Shown here: positions 1 to 12,237 of the stretch, in pieces | Numbering within the stretch: the first letter of the stretch is position 1 | Layout of the letters: each line of letters begins with the position of its first letter | From: Phaffia rhodozyma | Lineage: Eukaryota; Basidiomycota; Tremellomycetes; Cystofilobasidiales; Mrakiaceae | Direction of reading: 5' to 3' | Assembly: GCA_014706385.1 (NCBI GenBank) | Contig: JACGZH010000002.1 | Span: forward strand, 2,232,001-2,296,000 | Length of the DNA stretch: 64,000 bases | The notes under the pieces: generated by a model | The model's database searches: none | What the model saw: the letters and a program-made list of their open reading frames with translations, nothing else | What the model was told of the DNA's origin: nothing | Made by a program: the position numbers and the translations under genes

Positions 1-61
1 TATCACACGCGCTTCTTCTTTGACTCTGTTCCAACAGCTGAAGGACCCTGTTCGGAATTCG

Positions 62-1769
62 ATGACTGAAGTTGCAATCCCGGAAGGGTCTCAGTCCCAA
101 CAGTTGAAGGATCTAGCCTTTGGATCCGTAGCTGGATCCTGTGCAAAGGTGTTTGAGCACCCGTTCGATTTGTGCAAGGTGTGTCTATCTTGAAGAAGAG
201 TTCTCCTCACGATAAATTCTTTTCTTTCTTCTTTGATTTAGAAGGCTGATTTGGTTGACATTTGTCGTTTCCCTTCTGTTCTCTCCGAATAGGTTCGTCT
301 ACAATCTCAACCACCGGACAGCGCGCTTAGGTTTGTCTTGCTTCTGGCCGTATCCTGATTCGTGAGTTGATGCTGCACCAGATAGCCTGACGCGATAATT
401 CTGTCTTCTTGAGTTTCTCTTAGATATACAGGCCCATTGGACTGCTTTAAGCAAACCTGGTCTAAAGAAGGAATCCGAGGTCTCTACAGGGTGCGCGACT
501 TTATATCTTCAGCTTTGTCTCTCCTCGGCGCGTTCTGATCCCTCCGAATGACTGACGCGTTTCATGATGGATTGGCGAACGTGTATCCAGGGTCTAAGTG
601 CTCCTGTAGTCGGCGCCTCCGTTGAGAATGCGACCCTGTTTCTTGTCTATAATCAAATCCAAAAAGCGATAACTTCTTTCAAAGGAGACACTGGATCCGC
701 CAACGCTCCGGAGGTAGCAAGCATAGGGGAATTAGCAATAGCCGCGGCAGGCGCTGGCTTCATCGCTAGTTTCGTGTTGTAAGTTTGCTGCGCATGCGTT
801 CGTGCTTTCTTCTCATTCACCCACAGCATGCTCACATCTTCTTCTCCGGTCTTTTACTATTATCTGGTGTTTGCGCGATTTAGAACACCAATCGAGCTTA
901 TCAAAGTCAAGATGCAGGTTACCCTTCTCTCGCGTGAAGGTCTACTCTCCTCGTCGTCCTCTGTTCAACCAGGCAAGAAGCCAGACTTTTCTCGCTTGCC
1001 AGGCCCTTGGACTATCATCAAGCAAACCTACGCCCAGACCGGTCTCCGTGGGTTCTGGCTCGGCCAGTCCGGTACGCTCCTCCGAGAGACCGGTGGGTCG
1101 AGCGCCTGGTTCTCTGCTTTCGAGATTGTCAGCAGAGCTTTCATGCGGCTTAGAGAATCCCAGCAGGGCCTTCCCAAAGGCTCGGTGACCAAGAAGGATC
1201 TCAAAGCCTGGGAGCTCTGTGTGTCCGGAGGTGCAGCTGGAATGGCATATAACAGTAAGTACTCATTTCTTGACACATTGCAACACCATATTTTTCGTAC
1301 TTGTATCACTTTTTGGACTGACTTATTTGTTCATTTCTCCATGTTACAAAAGTCGTCCTGTTCCCTGCGGACACTGTCAAATCCGCCCTACAGACTGCAG
1401 CTGAGCTTCGACCTGATCTCACACGCCAACCTTCTTTCATGGGTACCGCTAAAGAAATCTACAAGGCTCGTGGTCTTAGAGGTCTCTACGCAGGGTGTGT
1501 TCATATCTTTTCACAAGGTACCAATATGTGGACAAACTCTGATCATACTTTGTCTTTGGGGCTTCTTCAATATATTTGTTCTTGTTTCCATCAGGTGTGG
1601 AATCACCGTAGCCAGGGCGGCGCCTAGTAGCGCACTAATCTTTTTGATTTACGAGTCACTTAATGTGAGTGATCTTATCCGTTCGAATCAATCATCTTCG
1701 CTCTCTAGAAACCGTTCTGATCTGGTCTTGTGCTCTCGTTTCGTCCTTCATCAGAATCACTACGCGTAG
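62..1769 (+). CDS. ORT1: Mitochondrial ornithine carrier (SLC25 family, ORT1/ARG11-like)
   Basis: Exons 62-178, 293-330, 424-490, 591-778, 884-1254, 1353-1494, 1595-1664 and 1755-1769 join in frame to 335 residues. Three SLC25 repeats are visible, each with its carrier signature: HPFDLCKVRLQSQ near residue 35, TPIELIKVKMQ, and FPADTVKSALQT. The stretch LSAPVVGASVENATLF resembles yeast Ort1 and related ornithine/carnitine carriers, so the likely role is exchange of ornithine across the inner mitochondrial membrane for arginine synthesis. No cleavable presequence is expected in this family. The last intron is a multiple of three with no stop, so retention would only lengthen the C-terminus. The start is the first in-frame ATG in the window. 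Bases just before it look like an acceptor, so an upstream 5' UTR exon outside the window is possible. The carrier family is certain; the ornithine substrate is inferred. Confidence 0.85.
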
Positions 1770-2141
1770 AGTCTCTTCCCATATAATTCCCACTCGTTGT
1801 GATCTCTCTCTTGTTCTTTTGGTTATTATTCTTTATGTGGTTCTCCTAGATCTATCAATGTTTCTGCCTGTGCTCTCATGTATGTCAACGTATAGAAGTG
1901 CCTAGTTGCGTGCTGTTGGTGTAACCATGTAACCGTGTTATGTAATCATCGCCGCCTTGCTGTCCGCCCTCTCTCTCAACATCTCTCTTTTCTTCTACAT
2001 CACTTTCCACCCCTCCTTCTTTAACAAGAGAAAAAAAACACCCCACATACCCATACCTTTCCTCAGACCCACGCTCTCCTTTCTCTACGGAAGACAACTA
2101 AATCCTCCTTACTTTTCCTCTCGCCACTCGTAGGTTTCCGT
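1770..2141. other. Intergenic region ORT1-SEC31
   Basis: This holds the 3' flank of the carrier gene and the SEC31 promoter. The second half is pyrimidine-rich on the + strand up to the SEC31 ATG, as is common in fungal promoters and 5' UTRs. I see no coding potential. Confidence 0.5.
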
Positions 2142-5100
2142 ATGACCAAGATCATCGATATCCCTAGGACGGGCATCTTCGCCTGGGGAACTTCGTCCTC
2201 ATCCCTACCCATCCTCGCAACAGGTACCGCCGCTGGAGCCCTCGACGAGTCCTTCTCGTCCGAGGGTATTCTGGAGTTCTGGGATATCTACCCGGATGGA
2301 ACGAGAAAGTCGGCCGAGAGATCGGACGACGTGATCGATGGAGAAGAGAGAGATGGTGACAGGGACAAGTCTGGAATAGATGAGATGGCCGGTGAAGAGA
2401 CGGCCGGCGGGGCTGATGAAGACGAGGAGGATGACTTTTTGGCAGAAATCAAGCCTACAAATCAGTTGAAATCTATCAAGAGCTTCAAGGTCAACTCCAG
2501 GTCAGTTTCCAGGTTCCCCTCTTGTTCTCCTATTCACTGGACTAGCTTTAAGCTGGCTAGTCGTATGTGAATAGAAAGTAAAAAAAGCGAGATGGGATTT
2601 GGAAGTATAGTTGGTTGGCTCAAATGGATGGAGAAACGGAATTTTGAACACGATCTTTCCGATCTTCCCAATCTACCGCCATCTCTTCTCGGCCCGCTTT
2701 TTCTTCTTCTGTCATTGCTAGACATTTATATTGATCGACTTCCTCTCCGACTCGTTGTCGATCGCTCGTCTGTCGGCTCTAGATTCAACCGCCTTGTCTG
2801 GGGAAATCCTATTGCCAACCGCTCGCATGGTCTTCTGGTAGCCGGCATGGAGACTGGAGAACTATCAGTTTATGATCCTGCAAAGATTTTGGGAGGTTCC
2901 AAGTACGTTCCCTCCGATCTCGTTCTCATCTTTACTGGCTCTCTTGTTGTCGACGCGCCGGCCGACGATGTCTCCTTTGCCTCCGGATTGGAACAGCCTG
3001 TCGGATTCTACTGTTTTCCAGGCGACTAGACACAAAGGACCTGTCCGAGGATTAGATTTCAACCATGGAAAGAAGCAGCTACTGGCTTCTGGTTCTAGTG
3101 ATGGGGAGGTATGCCAATCCTAGACAAACTGAACACATAGTTCAAGTTTGGTGCTGACCATACAAATCCCTGTTTACTTCTCTCTTCGACACACCATAGA
3201 TCTTTATTTGGGATATGAACTCACTTTCTTCCACTTCCACTCATTACACCCCCGGATCTACCCCCAGCAAACCGGGAGATATCACCTCACTCGCTTGGAA
3301 CACCCAACATCAAAGTATTCTCGCCTCATCTCTATCCTCGGGCTACACCATTATCTGGGATTTAAGGAGTCGCAAGCAGATTCGGACGCTCTCTTATGGA
3401 GGAGCTGGATCTGCAGGTGGAATGAGTGGCCTCGGCTTTGGAGCTTCTCTGACGGGTGGTAGAGCTGCGATGAGCAGTGTGCTATGGCACCCTGAGAATG
3501 TCAGTGCCTGCGTTCCCTGTCCTACTCACAGAACATGTTCTCAACCTCTTCTTCAAACTTCCTTTTCTTTGTTTATAGCCAATGTCGATCATCACCGCTT
3601 CAGACGACGATGCTTCTCCTGTTGTGATGGTTTGGGATCTGAAGAATTCTGAAGTTCCTGAGCGAGTACGTAGATTTCTGCGTTCCCTTCTCGTTTTCTT
3701 AGCATCTAGCCCTAATCACATCTGTTCGTTGATCTCGTTCAGATTCTTACCGGTCATGATAAAGGAATTCTGTCTCTCTCCTGGTGTAAGCAAGATCCGG
3801 ATCTTCTACTTTCGTCTGGAAAGGACAACAGGACAATCCTCTGGAATCCTCAGAGTTCCGAGATGCTTGGAGAAGTGAGTGTACTTTTCTGTTACATATC
3901 ATAAGGCGGTTATTAACCGATCATTTCTTGGTTCACAATCAGTTGCCCGTGAGCGACAACTGGGTATTCCAGACCGCTTGGAACCCTCGAAATCCTGACA
4001 TTCTAGCCACCGCTTCTTACGATGGAAAGATAAGCGTTGAGTCTCTTCAGACCGTTCAGAGTGATACCCCCTCAGAATCGCAACCCGCTGCTAGCGGCGA
4101 TCTCTTCAACGACCCTAGCTTCCTCTCCCCTGCATCGACCGGATTGTCTCTTCAACGTCCTCCCAAGTGGCTTAGACGCCCTATCTCGGCTTCTTTCGGA
4201 TTCGGAGGAGCTTTAGTTTCTACTAGCAATCTGCCTTCCGCCACTGGAGCGAACCAAAGTGCATCCGTTCACATCCGAACATTGGTCACTCAGCCTGACA
4301 TCATCGAGCGAGCGGAGCGACTTCAGGTAGTGGCCGGATCCAAAGAGGATCTCGGTTCCCTTTGCGAGGAGAGGACAAAGGCCGCCGAGGGCAACGCCTC
4401 AGAAGTCTGGAAGGCCCTTTCCTCTCTCTTCACAACAAACTCTAGAGAAGAGCTTATCTCTCTGTTAGGCTTCTCAAAGGAGGAGGTTGCCGAGCAGGTC
4501 GCTACTGCTATCAACAAGTTTAAGAGTACCCATGACCTTACCGAGTCTAGCCCCACCGAGCCTGCCGTCGAGGCCACTGCACTCGAAGGATCCGAGGTAT
4601 CTGCGACTTCTGCCGGACAGGCCGAGGCAACCGAATCAGAGTTCAGCATCGGAGATCTTTCGGATGCTACTAAGAAAACGGAAGGGGAAACCGAAGCTAG
4701 CGAGGCTGCTAGTCTATTCACTGACGATGGAGGAAATGGAACTCCTCAAACGGACGCTGCCGCCGACATCTTCTCCTCATTGGGTACGCTTCGAAGCGCG
4801 CTCCCGACTCATGTCAACATTCCTCATGTGAACGACGTGACCGAGTCTGCTGCCGCCACCGTTGGGTCCGCCACTTCTTCTGTCCACTCCGAGAGCCTCA
4901 AAGTTAGCACATTCAAGATTTACCCCACGGATGAATCTGAAGTCGACAGACTTATTACCCGAGCGTTGGTCCTTGGAGATTTTAAGTCTGCTGTTTCACT
5001 GTGTCTCTCTTCTGACCGATACGCCGATGCGATCCTCTTGGCTGCCCGAGGGGGTGAAGATTTGTTACACAAGACCAGGGAGACCTACTTCCGAAGACAG

Positions 5101-7377
5101 ACCACTAGCCTCCCATACCTTCGACTCTTCCAGTCGATCGTGTCGGATGATTTGACCGACGTCGTTCAAAACGCCGATCTTTCCGAGTGGCAAGAAATCT
5201 TTGTTGTCCTTTGCACGTTTGCCAAGGCACATGAGTTTAACAACCTCGCCGAGCAGCTCGGTCAGCGACTTGAACACCAGTACCGAGTTTCTTCTGTCAG
5301 TGAGATCGAAGAGACCGCAGCCAAGGCCAAGACTCTTCGAAAGAATGCTATGCTCTGCTACCTAGCCGCCAGAAAGCTGGAGAAGGTCGTCACCATCTGG
5401 GCTGACGAGATGAAGGAGGAAGAGCAGGCGGTGATCGCTGCCACTGGAGATTATTCCCGATACGCTGCTCACGCCCAGGCTCTTCAATCGTTTATTGAGA
5501 AGGTCACCGTCTTCCAGAGCGCCACTGGATATGTCGACAAGGATCTGGCTACGCCTACCACGTCCGAGGCGGTTGCCGAGTCTGGAGCTCGGACCTACAG
5601 ACTTGCCAGTCTGTATGAGCGATACTTTGAGTATGCTGACCTGCTCGCTACCCAAGGTCTGGTCAAAACGGCCTCAAAGTACATGGATATGACTCCTTCG
5701 GATTTCAAGTGCGAAGGTAAGGATTCTGAGATTTCTAGACAGCGCTTCTTGGCCAATCCCTCATCCACACCTATCCCGGTCACCACTTCGGCTTTCGGAG
5801 CGACTCCTGCATTCACTCGGGGCGCCGTGCCCATGAAGCTATTGAGGCCTAACTCTCCCGCTGCCTTTGGCGCCTCTCAGTATACGCCCACTGCTGCCCC
5901 CGCCGTTCAGCCTATCCCTGCCGTTTCCACTCAACCTTCTTACCAGCCCTATACGCCGGCAACTGCTCCTTCGGCTTCTGCCTCTGCTCCTGCGACTGTC
6001 TCGGCTGGGCCTTACGGAGTGCCTAACAATAACAGTAGCCCCTATGGACAACCCGCCACGTCTGCCTACGGTCAGCGAGCTTATGGTCAGCAAGCATACG
6101 GCCAACAGGCCGGAGGATACGGTCAGCCGGCCGCTGGATCTTATGGAGCTTATTCTCAACCTGGTTCTGTATCTGTTCCCCCTCCACCAAGAGGATTGGA
6201 TTCTGTGTCGAATACTCCACCTCTTCCTCCTGCAGCCACCCGACGAGACATCTCTGGGTGGAACGATGCACCTCCTACAAAAGCTGGCGAGGCCGGACTC
6301 AGCAGACCTCCATCGGCTGCCCCTAAGCCTAATGCTATCACCTCGCCGTTCCCCAACTCGCCAGCGATGACTGCTCCTCCAATGTCTCCTGGACAATCCC
6401 AACAACCAGGAAACTTCTTCCCTCCCCCACCTCGTGGTAACACGCCCGGACAGGGATTGCCTCCTCCTCCGCGAGCTGGCACTACAGCGGCTAGACCCCC
6501 TCCACCCCCTGCTGCCGCTCCTGCTAATGCTCCCCCACCCCGAGCTGCCCCTCCGCCTGGTCCCCCTCGAGGGCCTGGCCCCCCTCCCCTTCGAGGACAA
6601 GCCCAGCCTCCTCGAGTGTCCTCTCCTTTGGCATCTGAACCTCCTCGAGTAATGTCGCCTCCTTCCGGACCTCCTCGACTTCCGTCTTCCAATATGGCTG
6701 CCCAAGCTGCTGCTCGACCTCCTCCTCCCTCGCAAACGTCTTCCATGTATGCTCCCCCACCTGGCCAAGCTTCGTCGACTGCCGCGCCGCCTTCCTCGAA
6801 CCGGTACGCTCCCTCGCCAGCGAGTCAACCATCCAATGGACCGGCCGGGTTTAGGTCGCCTCCTCCTGCGGCTAACCAACCACTAAAGCCGCCACCACCA
6901 CCACCGGCCGCTCCAGCTACCCCTCCGGCTCCTCCGAGACACCCGGCCGGAGACAGAAGTCACATTCCGTTCGACAACTTGCCCATCTTTGAGCAAATTC
7001 AGTTCCTGTTCGAGTATATCCAGACTTTGCCCGCCCCCAACCCTCAGATCGCCCAGGAGTTGCAGCGCATACCCGCCAAGTTGGATGTCCTCTACGACAA
7101 GTTAAACAACGATGAAATCTCGGCTGACTTGAGCGCAAAGCTCCGATCTGTTGCGTCCAACATGGAGAACCGGAACTTGCCTGACGCTTACCGATCACTT
7201 CTGAACATCATCACCAATGTTCCTACCGAGGGACTCTTGCCTGCTTTGGTGAGTTCCTTCAGATACTTGTGCACCCCTTGCTGAAGAACTTTTTGACTAA
7301 CACCTACCTTTCTGTTCATTCTTTATCAGACTGCGCTCAAGTTGTTGATGTCGATCGCCATGACTCCTCCCCAATAG
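2142..7377 (+). CDS. SEC31: COPII outer coat protein Sec31
   Basis: Exons 2142-2500, 2783-2902, 2997-3108, 3200-3499, 3579-3665, 3743-3874, 3943-7248 and 7330-7377 give 1487 residues. The first ~330 residues form a WD40 propeller, with repeat ends such as [23 protein letters not shown] and TILWNP. A helical middle follows ([20 protein letters not shown]), typical of the ancestral coatomer element that pairs with Sec13. A long Pro/Gly/Gln-rich linker comes next and should bind Sec23. The C-terminus ends in an SRA1-like helical module ([16 protein letters not shown] to [15 protein letters not shown]). The protein builds the outer cage of ER-to-Golgi vesicles. Exon 3 was set at 2997 because only that acceptor gives the conserved [19 protein letters not shown] frame. 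The first intron, 282 bp, is long for this window. There is an acidic insertion inside the first WD repeats. Confidence 0.93.
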
Positions 7378-7885
7378 AGTAGTTCAACTTTCCGAATCTA
7401 TATCTCGCCTTCTCTTTCCTTTTTCCCTTTGAAAACCAAATCTGTTCTTCTTTCCTTCATTGATCTTTCCTTCCTCATCCTCTTTTTATTCTCTCTTTTG
7501 TTTCGGAATCACTCTCCCCGTTTGGTAGTAGTTTATGTGAAACGCGAAAGATATTATGTTCTCGACCCCTCTAATCATCTTGTTCAGTCGTTCATTTCGC
7601 TTCTTCTGAGCCTAGCAAGCGATCGAACTTACGATTCAGAAGCAAGTGAGAGAGCAGTTTGATGATCGTGAACTCTTGAGAGGCAACATAGATAAGTTAA
7701 ACATGGATCACAGAAGGCGGTCTATACAACTCGAAATACAGAAACAGAGAAGATCAAAGGGAGAAATACTCGCGTCGGTCATTCATCTAGGAGGTGAAGA
7801 TCCGCATGGCTGGTTGTTCACAATCTATTGGGTAGACAGGACGCAACGCAAGAATGTTTGACGGTGTCAGTATCCTACACATCTT
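7378..7885. other. Convergent intergenic region (SEC31 / hydrolase 3' ends)
   Basis: Tail-to-tail 3' flanks. The first part is T-rich and could hold the SEC31 poly(A) region. Short open frames here show no recognisable domain. Confidence 0.5.
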
Positions 7886-9861
7886 TTATTCGATCGATGA
7901 GAATTCAGAGACGGACTTTGACAGTCTCTCTTCAAAGCCCTTCCGGGCCATCTGTTCGTCCTCTGCCACATCCACTAAGAAATTCTTCAAAACTTCTGCA
8001 AGTTCGATGGGTCGTTCTTGTACAATCAGATGGCCCGAGTCTTGGATGACTGTGGATGTGACGTGGGATCTTCCCTGGTGGACCAAAGGGTTGTCTGCTA
8101 AGAGGCCAGCGAGTAGCTCTCTATCAGCCCTACTTCCAGCCCTTTCAATGCGAGAGGTCGAAGATATTGGAGGAAGAAGATGTCAGTTGAGATCATTTTG
8201 AACGAATCAGGAGAGAAAAGAGAGGAAGAGAGGGGGATATGGCAGTTTAGATAAAAGAGAACGTACATCCCGCCTTTGCCGGCATCGACAAAGGCCACCC
8301 TCTTGCAGTCTTTCCCGGCTCTATGCCCGAATTTCTCTAGTCGATCCCAAGGTTCAACCAATCCCCAATTCCCATCGGCGAACGTCGCTGCTTCAAGCCA
8401 TCTAGGGTGTTTGAGCGTCACCCGGTTGTTCGATGTAGTCAATCCGGTAATCTCATTGAGGGGACAGATACCGTGGGTCAGATATGAATCAAATTGGGTA
8501 GGATGAAACTGCTGGAAAAAGGGAGAAGTCGAGAGCGACGTTCTGCATTCCTCACTTTTAGGTTTCACATGGTTGACAACAATTAATTAGCTGACTGAAT
8601 GAAACATGGAGAACTGACAGAGATGGAAGAGGCAAAGGACACCTACATAGAGTCCCAAACATCCCGTCTACCTATGGCACCAGTCATGATTCTATTCGGC
8701 TGATCGGGTGGGTGCTCGACTAATAGATCTTGGGTTACTTTACTGTTCGGGTTCAGAATCTGTTTTAGAGATTTCTCATCCATAAGTTCTTAGAGATTTC
8801 CATTGTGTGCTGAGTCGAAGAAGATGGAGCATACCATGGCATCAACCAAGAACAGACCGTCCCAGATTCCTTTTCCTTCCTTTCCGCCTGCCTCCAACTC
8901 GGCCGTTAAGAAACTCGAACCCGAAAAACTGTGTCCAACGCCGAACACGCCTTGTCGCCTTGCAGGCTGATTTCTTCTAGGGAGAACGTGAGGTACATCA
9001 AGAGAGATCTCGAGAGGAAGGTAATGGTTGATGAATGAGAGTACGTCGCGGCCTAGATCTGACCAGAAGAATGACGAGCCGGCAGAAGGATCGAGCAGCG
9101 GGTTGGTGAGAAACCAGATTTCGGCGACTTCAATTGGGAGCGAAGATGGAAGCGATGATAGGGCTTTAGCAAGAGGCAGGTACCAGTCCTGGAGGGCCAA
9201 ATGAGACATCCAATCAGTGTTTGAAATAGATGACGACCAATATGGGTATCCGATCGTCTACTCACTTGGTAATGAAGTCCATTAGCATGACCCTTAGGGA
9301 ATCAAGAACTTCGGCATTAGTCATAAACGTTTTCTTTAGATGGGGTTCATTCCGATAGAACAAAACACGAACCACGATCAGTGTGATACCCTTCTTGCCT
9401 CCTGCCCTTCTCTGCCACCCATCCTTAACAAATCTCCTGGTCTCCATCTTCAATGTTCCGCCAAGATCCTCTTGACCGATCTTGATCCTACCTTGCCCTT
9501 CCCTACCCCAAAAGACCTCTCTGCTCAAGGTCCGCGCTTCTTCTTTGATTCGTTTCAATCCTTCTCTCCGATCTGTCTTATCTACCACCGGAAGCCATGT
9601 TTTCCTCGGATCAAGCCTATCCGGCCGCAGTGTCGAGTTCAAAGATGCGCGAGGAAATGCAAGAGGAAGTATATGGAGAGCAGAAGAATACCCTGGGAGG
9701 TTCGGGTCGGAAACAAGTGGAGGTGCAGGGATCTTGATCTGAGGAATAACAAAGGGCGGAGGAATAATGGGAAGCAACGAGCCCTGAGAAGGGTTCCCGA
9801 CGGATCTCGAAATATTTCTCAAATTAGCTATCCTTCTGATCTCTTTCTCTGTGGTGAACAT
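7886..9861 (-). CDS. Alpha/beta-hydrolase fold protein
   Basis: Exons (minus strand) 9861-9373, 9292-9266, 9188-8835, 8759-8647, 8542-8267 and 8141-7886 close in frame at 504 residues. The second exon is only 27 nt and encodes GHANGLHYQ, the HANG-type oxyanion-hole strand found in a fungal hydrolase family that includes peroxisomal Lpx1-like proteins. The nucleophile elbow is GHSFSG (Ser near residue 259), with Ser where Gly usually follows. A late SGHLIVQE carries the likely catalytic His. The N-terminal ~100 residues are Pro-rich and probably precede the core. The substrate cannot be told. There is no obvious signal peptide and no clear C-terminal SKL, as the protein ends in FSSIE. Divergent from the dioxygenase gene. 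Confidence 0.78.
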
Positions 9862-10532
9862 GATGGTGTGTGTATGTTCAGATACGACGGCTGGGATGGA
9901 GTTTCAACGGAGGGAAAGAGGTGTTGCCCGGCTAACTCGGTTAATCGATCGGGCCGGCGTAATCTTTCCCAATGACGTAATCTTTCAACCGAAAACCACA
10001 ACAGTTATCTATTCCCCTTTCGTGTTCCATCCATGACGACCATGCTGATCTGTGGTGTTGATGAGATCCGTAGATCTATATGGATGCGTCTAGTTGGATG
10101 AAGACTGAGACGATTCGAGATGAGCTTTTGATTCAAAGGAGGATAGAGGTCTTCTGGACGGGAACAAGATCCCATTTTACATCGTCATCTTATCTAGGGG
10201 ATGATAACGATGTCCGTTTGATCGTCTAGGTCACACTTACCAGAGCATTCATTAGGTCAACTCATTCTACCTCACTTCTGTACTCCTCTCACCCGCAATG
10301 TCATTCACTTGGCTGACGTACGAATGCCACAATCTTCGCAGTCGGCCTGTCGATACTATCAAGAAACGAACACTACTCCCATGAGAGATGCTGCCCTTTG
10401 CCGCAGTGTGTGCCTGAGAAAGACGCTCTCTCAAGATCGATATTCTTTTCCACATTATCCCTGTCTCAGCCCTCTCATCATCACCTTCTTATATATCCCT
10501 CTTCCTCTTTCTCTCAAACACTGAATACCACA
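9862..10532. promoter_or_regulatory. Divergent intergenic region, hydrolase / dioxygenase
   Basis: Shared upstream region of two divergently transcribed genes. It contains TGACGTAA (about 9973-9980), close to a CRE/ATF half-palindrome. Open frames at 10267-10530 on either strand have no recognisable domain and are probably 5' UTR or promoter, although an upstream exon of the dioxygenase there cannot be excluded. Confidence 0.4.
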
Positions 10533-11867
10533 ATGCAGTTTGTCTATTTCATCTATCATCTTTTGCTATACAGCTTGCCTGTATAGAGTTATCGATACTA
10601 ATCGTGAGACGCTGCTCATCCATTGGGCGATACTTCTTGTTCCGCTGTTTGAAGAGTCGAGCCTACTCATTCCACCAAAGACCAAATCGCCCTCACTCCG
10701 GATTCCCATGAAGGACCATACTATATCCCAGCTGACATCGTCCGTTCGGATATCTCTGAGGATCGAGAGGGTGTTCCTCTATTTTTGGAACTTCAGGTCT
10801 TTAACGTCGACACTAATCTTCCTATGAGTAATGCAGCGGTAGATATTTGGGTTCGTCATACGCTTATATGAGCTGTCGATTGACCTAACTTGAGCTGATG
10901 CAATTCGTCTTGAATCTTACAGACATGCGATGCGAATGGTGAGTCTGCTGAAACTTCTGTCTGCCTATCAAGACCGTAGGGAAACATGCAGAGTATGCGT
11001 GCTCATGTTCCATTTGCCCTTTTGTTCGATATACAGGCAAATACAGCGGGTTTGTTGATTCTGTTGCGATGGGTCCACCAGGAGGAGGAAGAGGAAGAGG
11101 CAGAGGTAAGCTTTTATTTTCTCGATGACCTGTATCATATGGTGATCGTGTCTCATCTGTCTGCTGACTTTTATCATTCTTGCGATCCAGGCGGTCCGGG
11201 TGGCCCAGGTGGCCCAGGTGGCCCTCCAGGAAGAGGTGGCCCAGGAGGTCCCGGAGGCTTCTGGGGAAGAGGGGGTCCTGGTGGTCCGCGTAAACCCAGG
11301 ACCCCTACCGATGTGAGAGCAACAACATAAATGAGCCCACCATTCGATGTCTCATCAGAATGCTTCTCTCCGACTTGTTTCTCACAGACCTCGAGATTCC
11401 TACGAGGCATCCAGTCGACAGACGAAGAAGGTATCGCCAAATTCCATACGATCTTCCCGGGCTGGTACTTTGGTCGAACAACGTATGTCTTCTGTTCGAC
11501 GAAGAGGAAGACTAAGAAAAATTCAACATCAAAGTGTACATATGCTTATCATCTATCCCTAACTTTTGTCCTACGTGATAACAGCCATGTTCATATCAAG
11601 ATTCACTCTCCTACCTTACCTAAAAAGACTCTTCACACAGGTCAACTCTTTTTCAACGAAGAAATTACAGCACAGGTCGCCAAGTTTCATCCATACGATA
11701 CCAACACCGAACCTCGGATTGTCAACGAGGTAGACGATCTCTATCAGAGTGTAGGAGACGTGGCGTTGATCTCAGATGTCCGTTGGATAGATGATGGCAC
11801 GGCCATCTTGGCCAGAAAGACTTTGGGTGTGAACCTCTCAGCCAAGTCTTTGGTATACAACCATTGA
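10533..11867 (+). CDS. Intradiol ring-cleavage dioxygenase, probably secreted, with collagen-like insert
   Basis: Exons 10533-10580, 10662-10850, 10923-10938, 11037-11105, 11191-11312, 11388-11482 and 11585-11867 join to 273 residues. The core reads [17 protein letters not shown], then VDIWTCDANGKYSGF (first iron Tyr), then [19 protein letters not shown] (second Tyr and the HxH pair), so all four non-haem Fe(III) ligands of the catechol/protocatechuate dioxygenase family can be placed. Fungal extracellular members of this family act on catechols and lignin-derived aromatics. The first exon would encode a short hydrophobic leader ([16 protein letters not shown]) that fits a signal peptide. Between the two Tyr ligands lies a Gly-Pro-rich insert of ~55 residues. 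The 5' end is the weakest part of the model because the known family often has a longer N-terminal region. Confidence 0.82.
11191..11290 (+). repeat. GC-rich tandem repeat encoding Gly-Gly-Pro units
   Basis: Short degenerate repeats of GGTGGCCCA type lie inside the dioxygenase gene and encode [20 protein letters not shown], a collagen-like Gly-X-Y run. Repeats of this kind change length easily by slippage. Confidence 0.85.
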
Positions 11868-12237
11868 TATCTTCTTCTGTACATATGGTATATCTGTTTG
11901 TCTATTTATTTATTCGTTCTTAGAAATGACGTCTTGTTTTATCTGTATCCAATGAATATTCGTTGTTAATATGTGCGATGTATGCGCTCTCATATCGTCG
12001 CGACGACGTAATCTCCGGGACAAAGGTATTTTATCTGTCGCGTGTTCTCATTCTCTTGTTCACCTTCTCTTTCCGTCGTCCCTCTTTCCCTGTCTTTAGT
12101 CGTCCCTTTCTTTACCACCCTCCTTAAGCTCAACTGGCTCTTACATATACTTGTTCTCTTCCATATCATCCCCAATTAATTATCCAACCTTAGATCAATC
12201 GAACGCATTCTCGGTCCATCCACCAGCAGCTCACGCA
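11868..12237. promoter_or_regulatory. Intergenic region upstream of the 901-residue unknown gene
   Basis: The region is AT-rich with a 12-bp perfect palindrome TCGTCGCGACGA at about 11995-12006, centred on TCGCGA. It lies roughly 230 bp before the next ATG. No coding potential is seen. Confidence 0.4.

Noticed and set aside
5839..6879. 346-residue open frame antisense to SEC31
   Set aside because: It is the shadow of the Pro-rich SEC31 linker, giving Arg/Ser-rich low-complexity sequence with no domain.
7429..7861. Short + strand open frames after SEC31
   Set aside because: Low-complexity hydrophobic or basic sequence in a 3' flank with no domain or splice partners.
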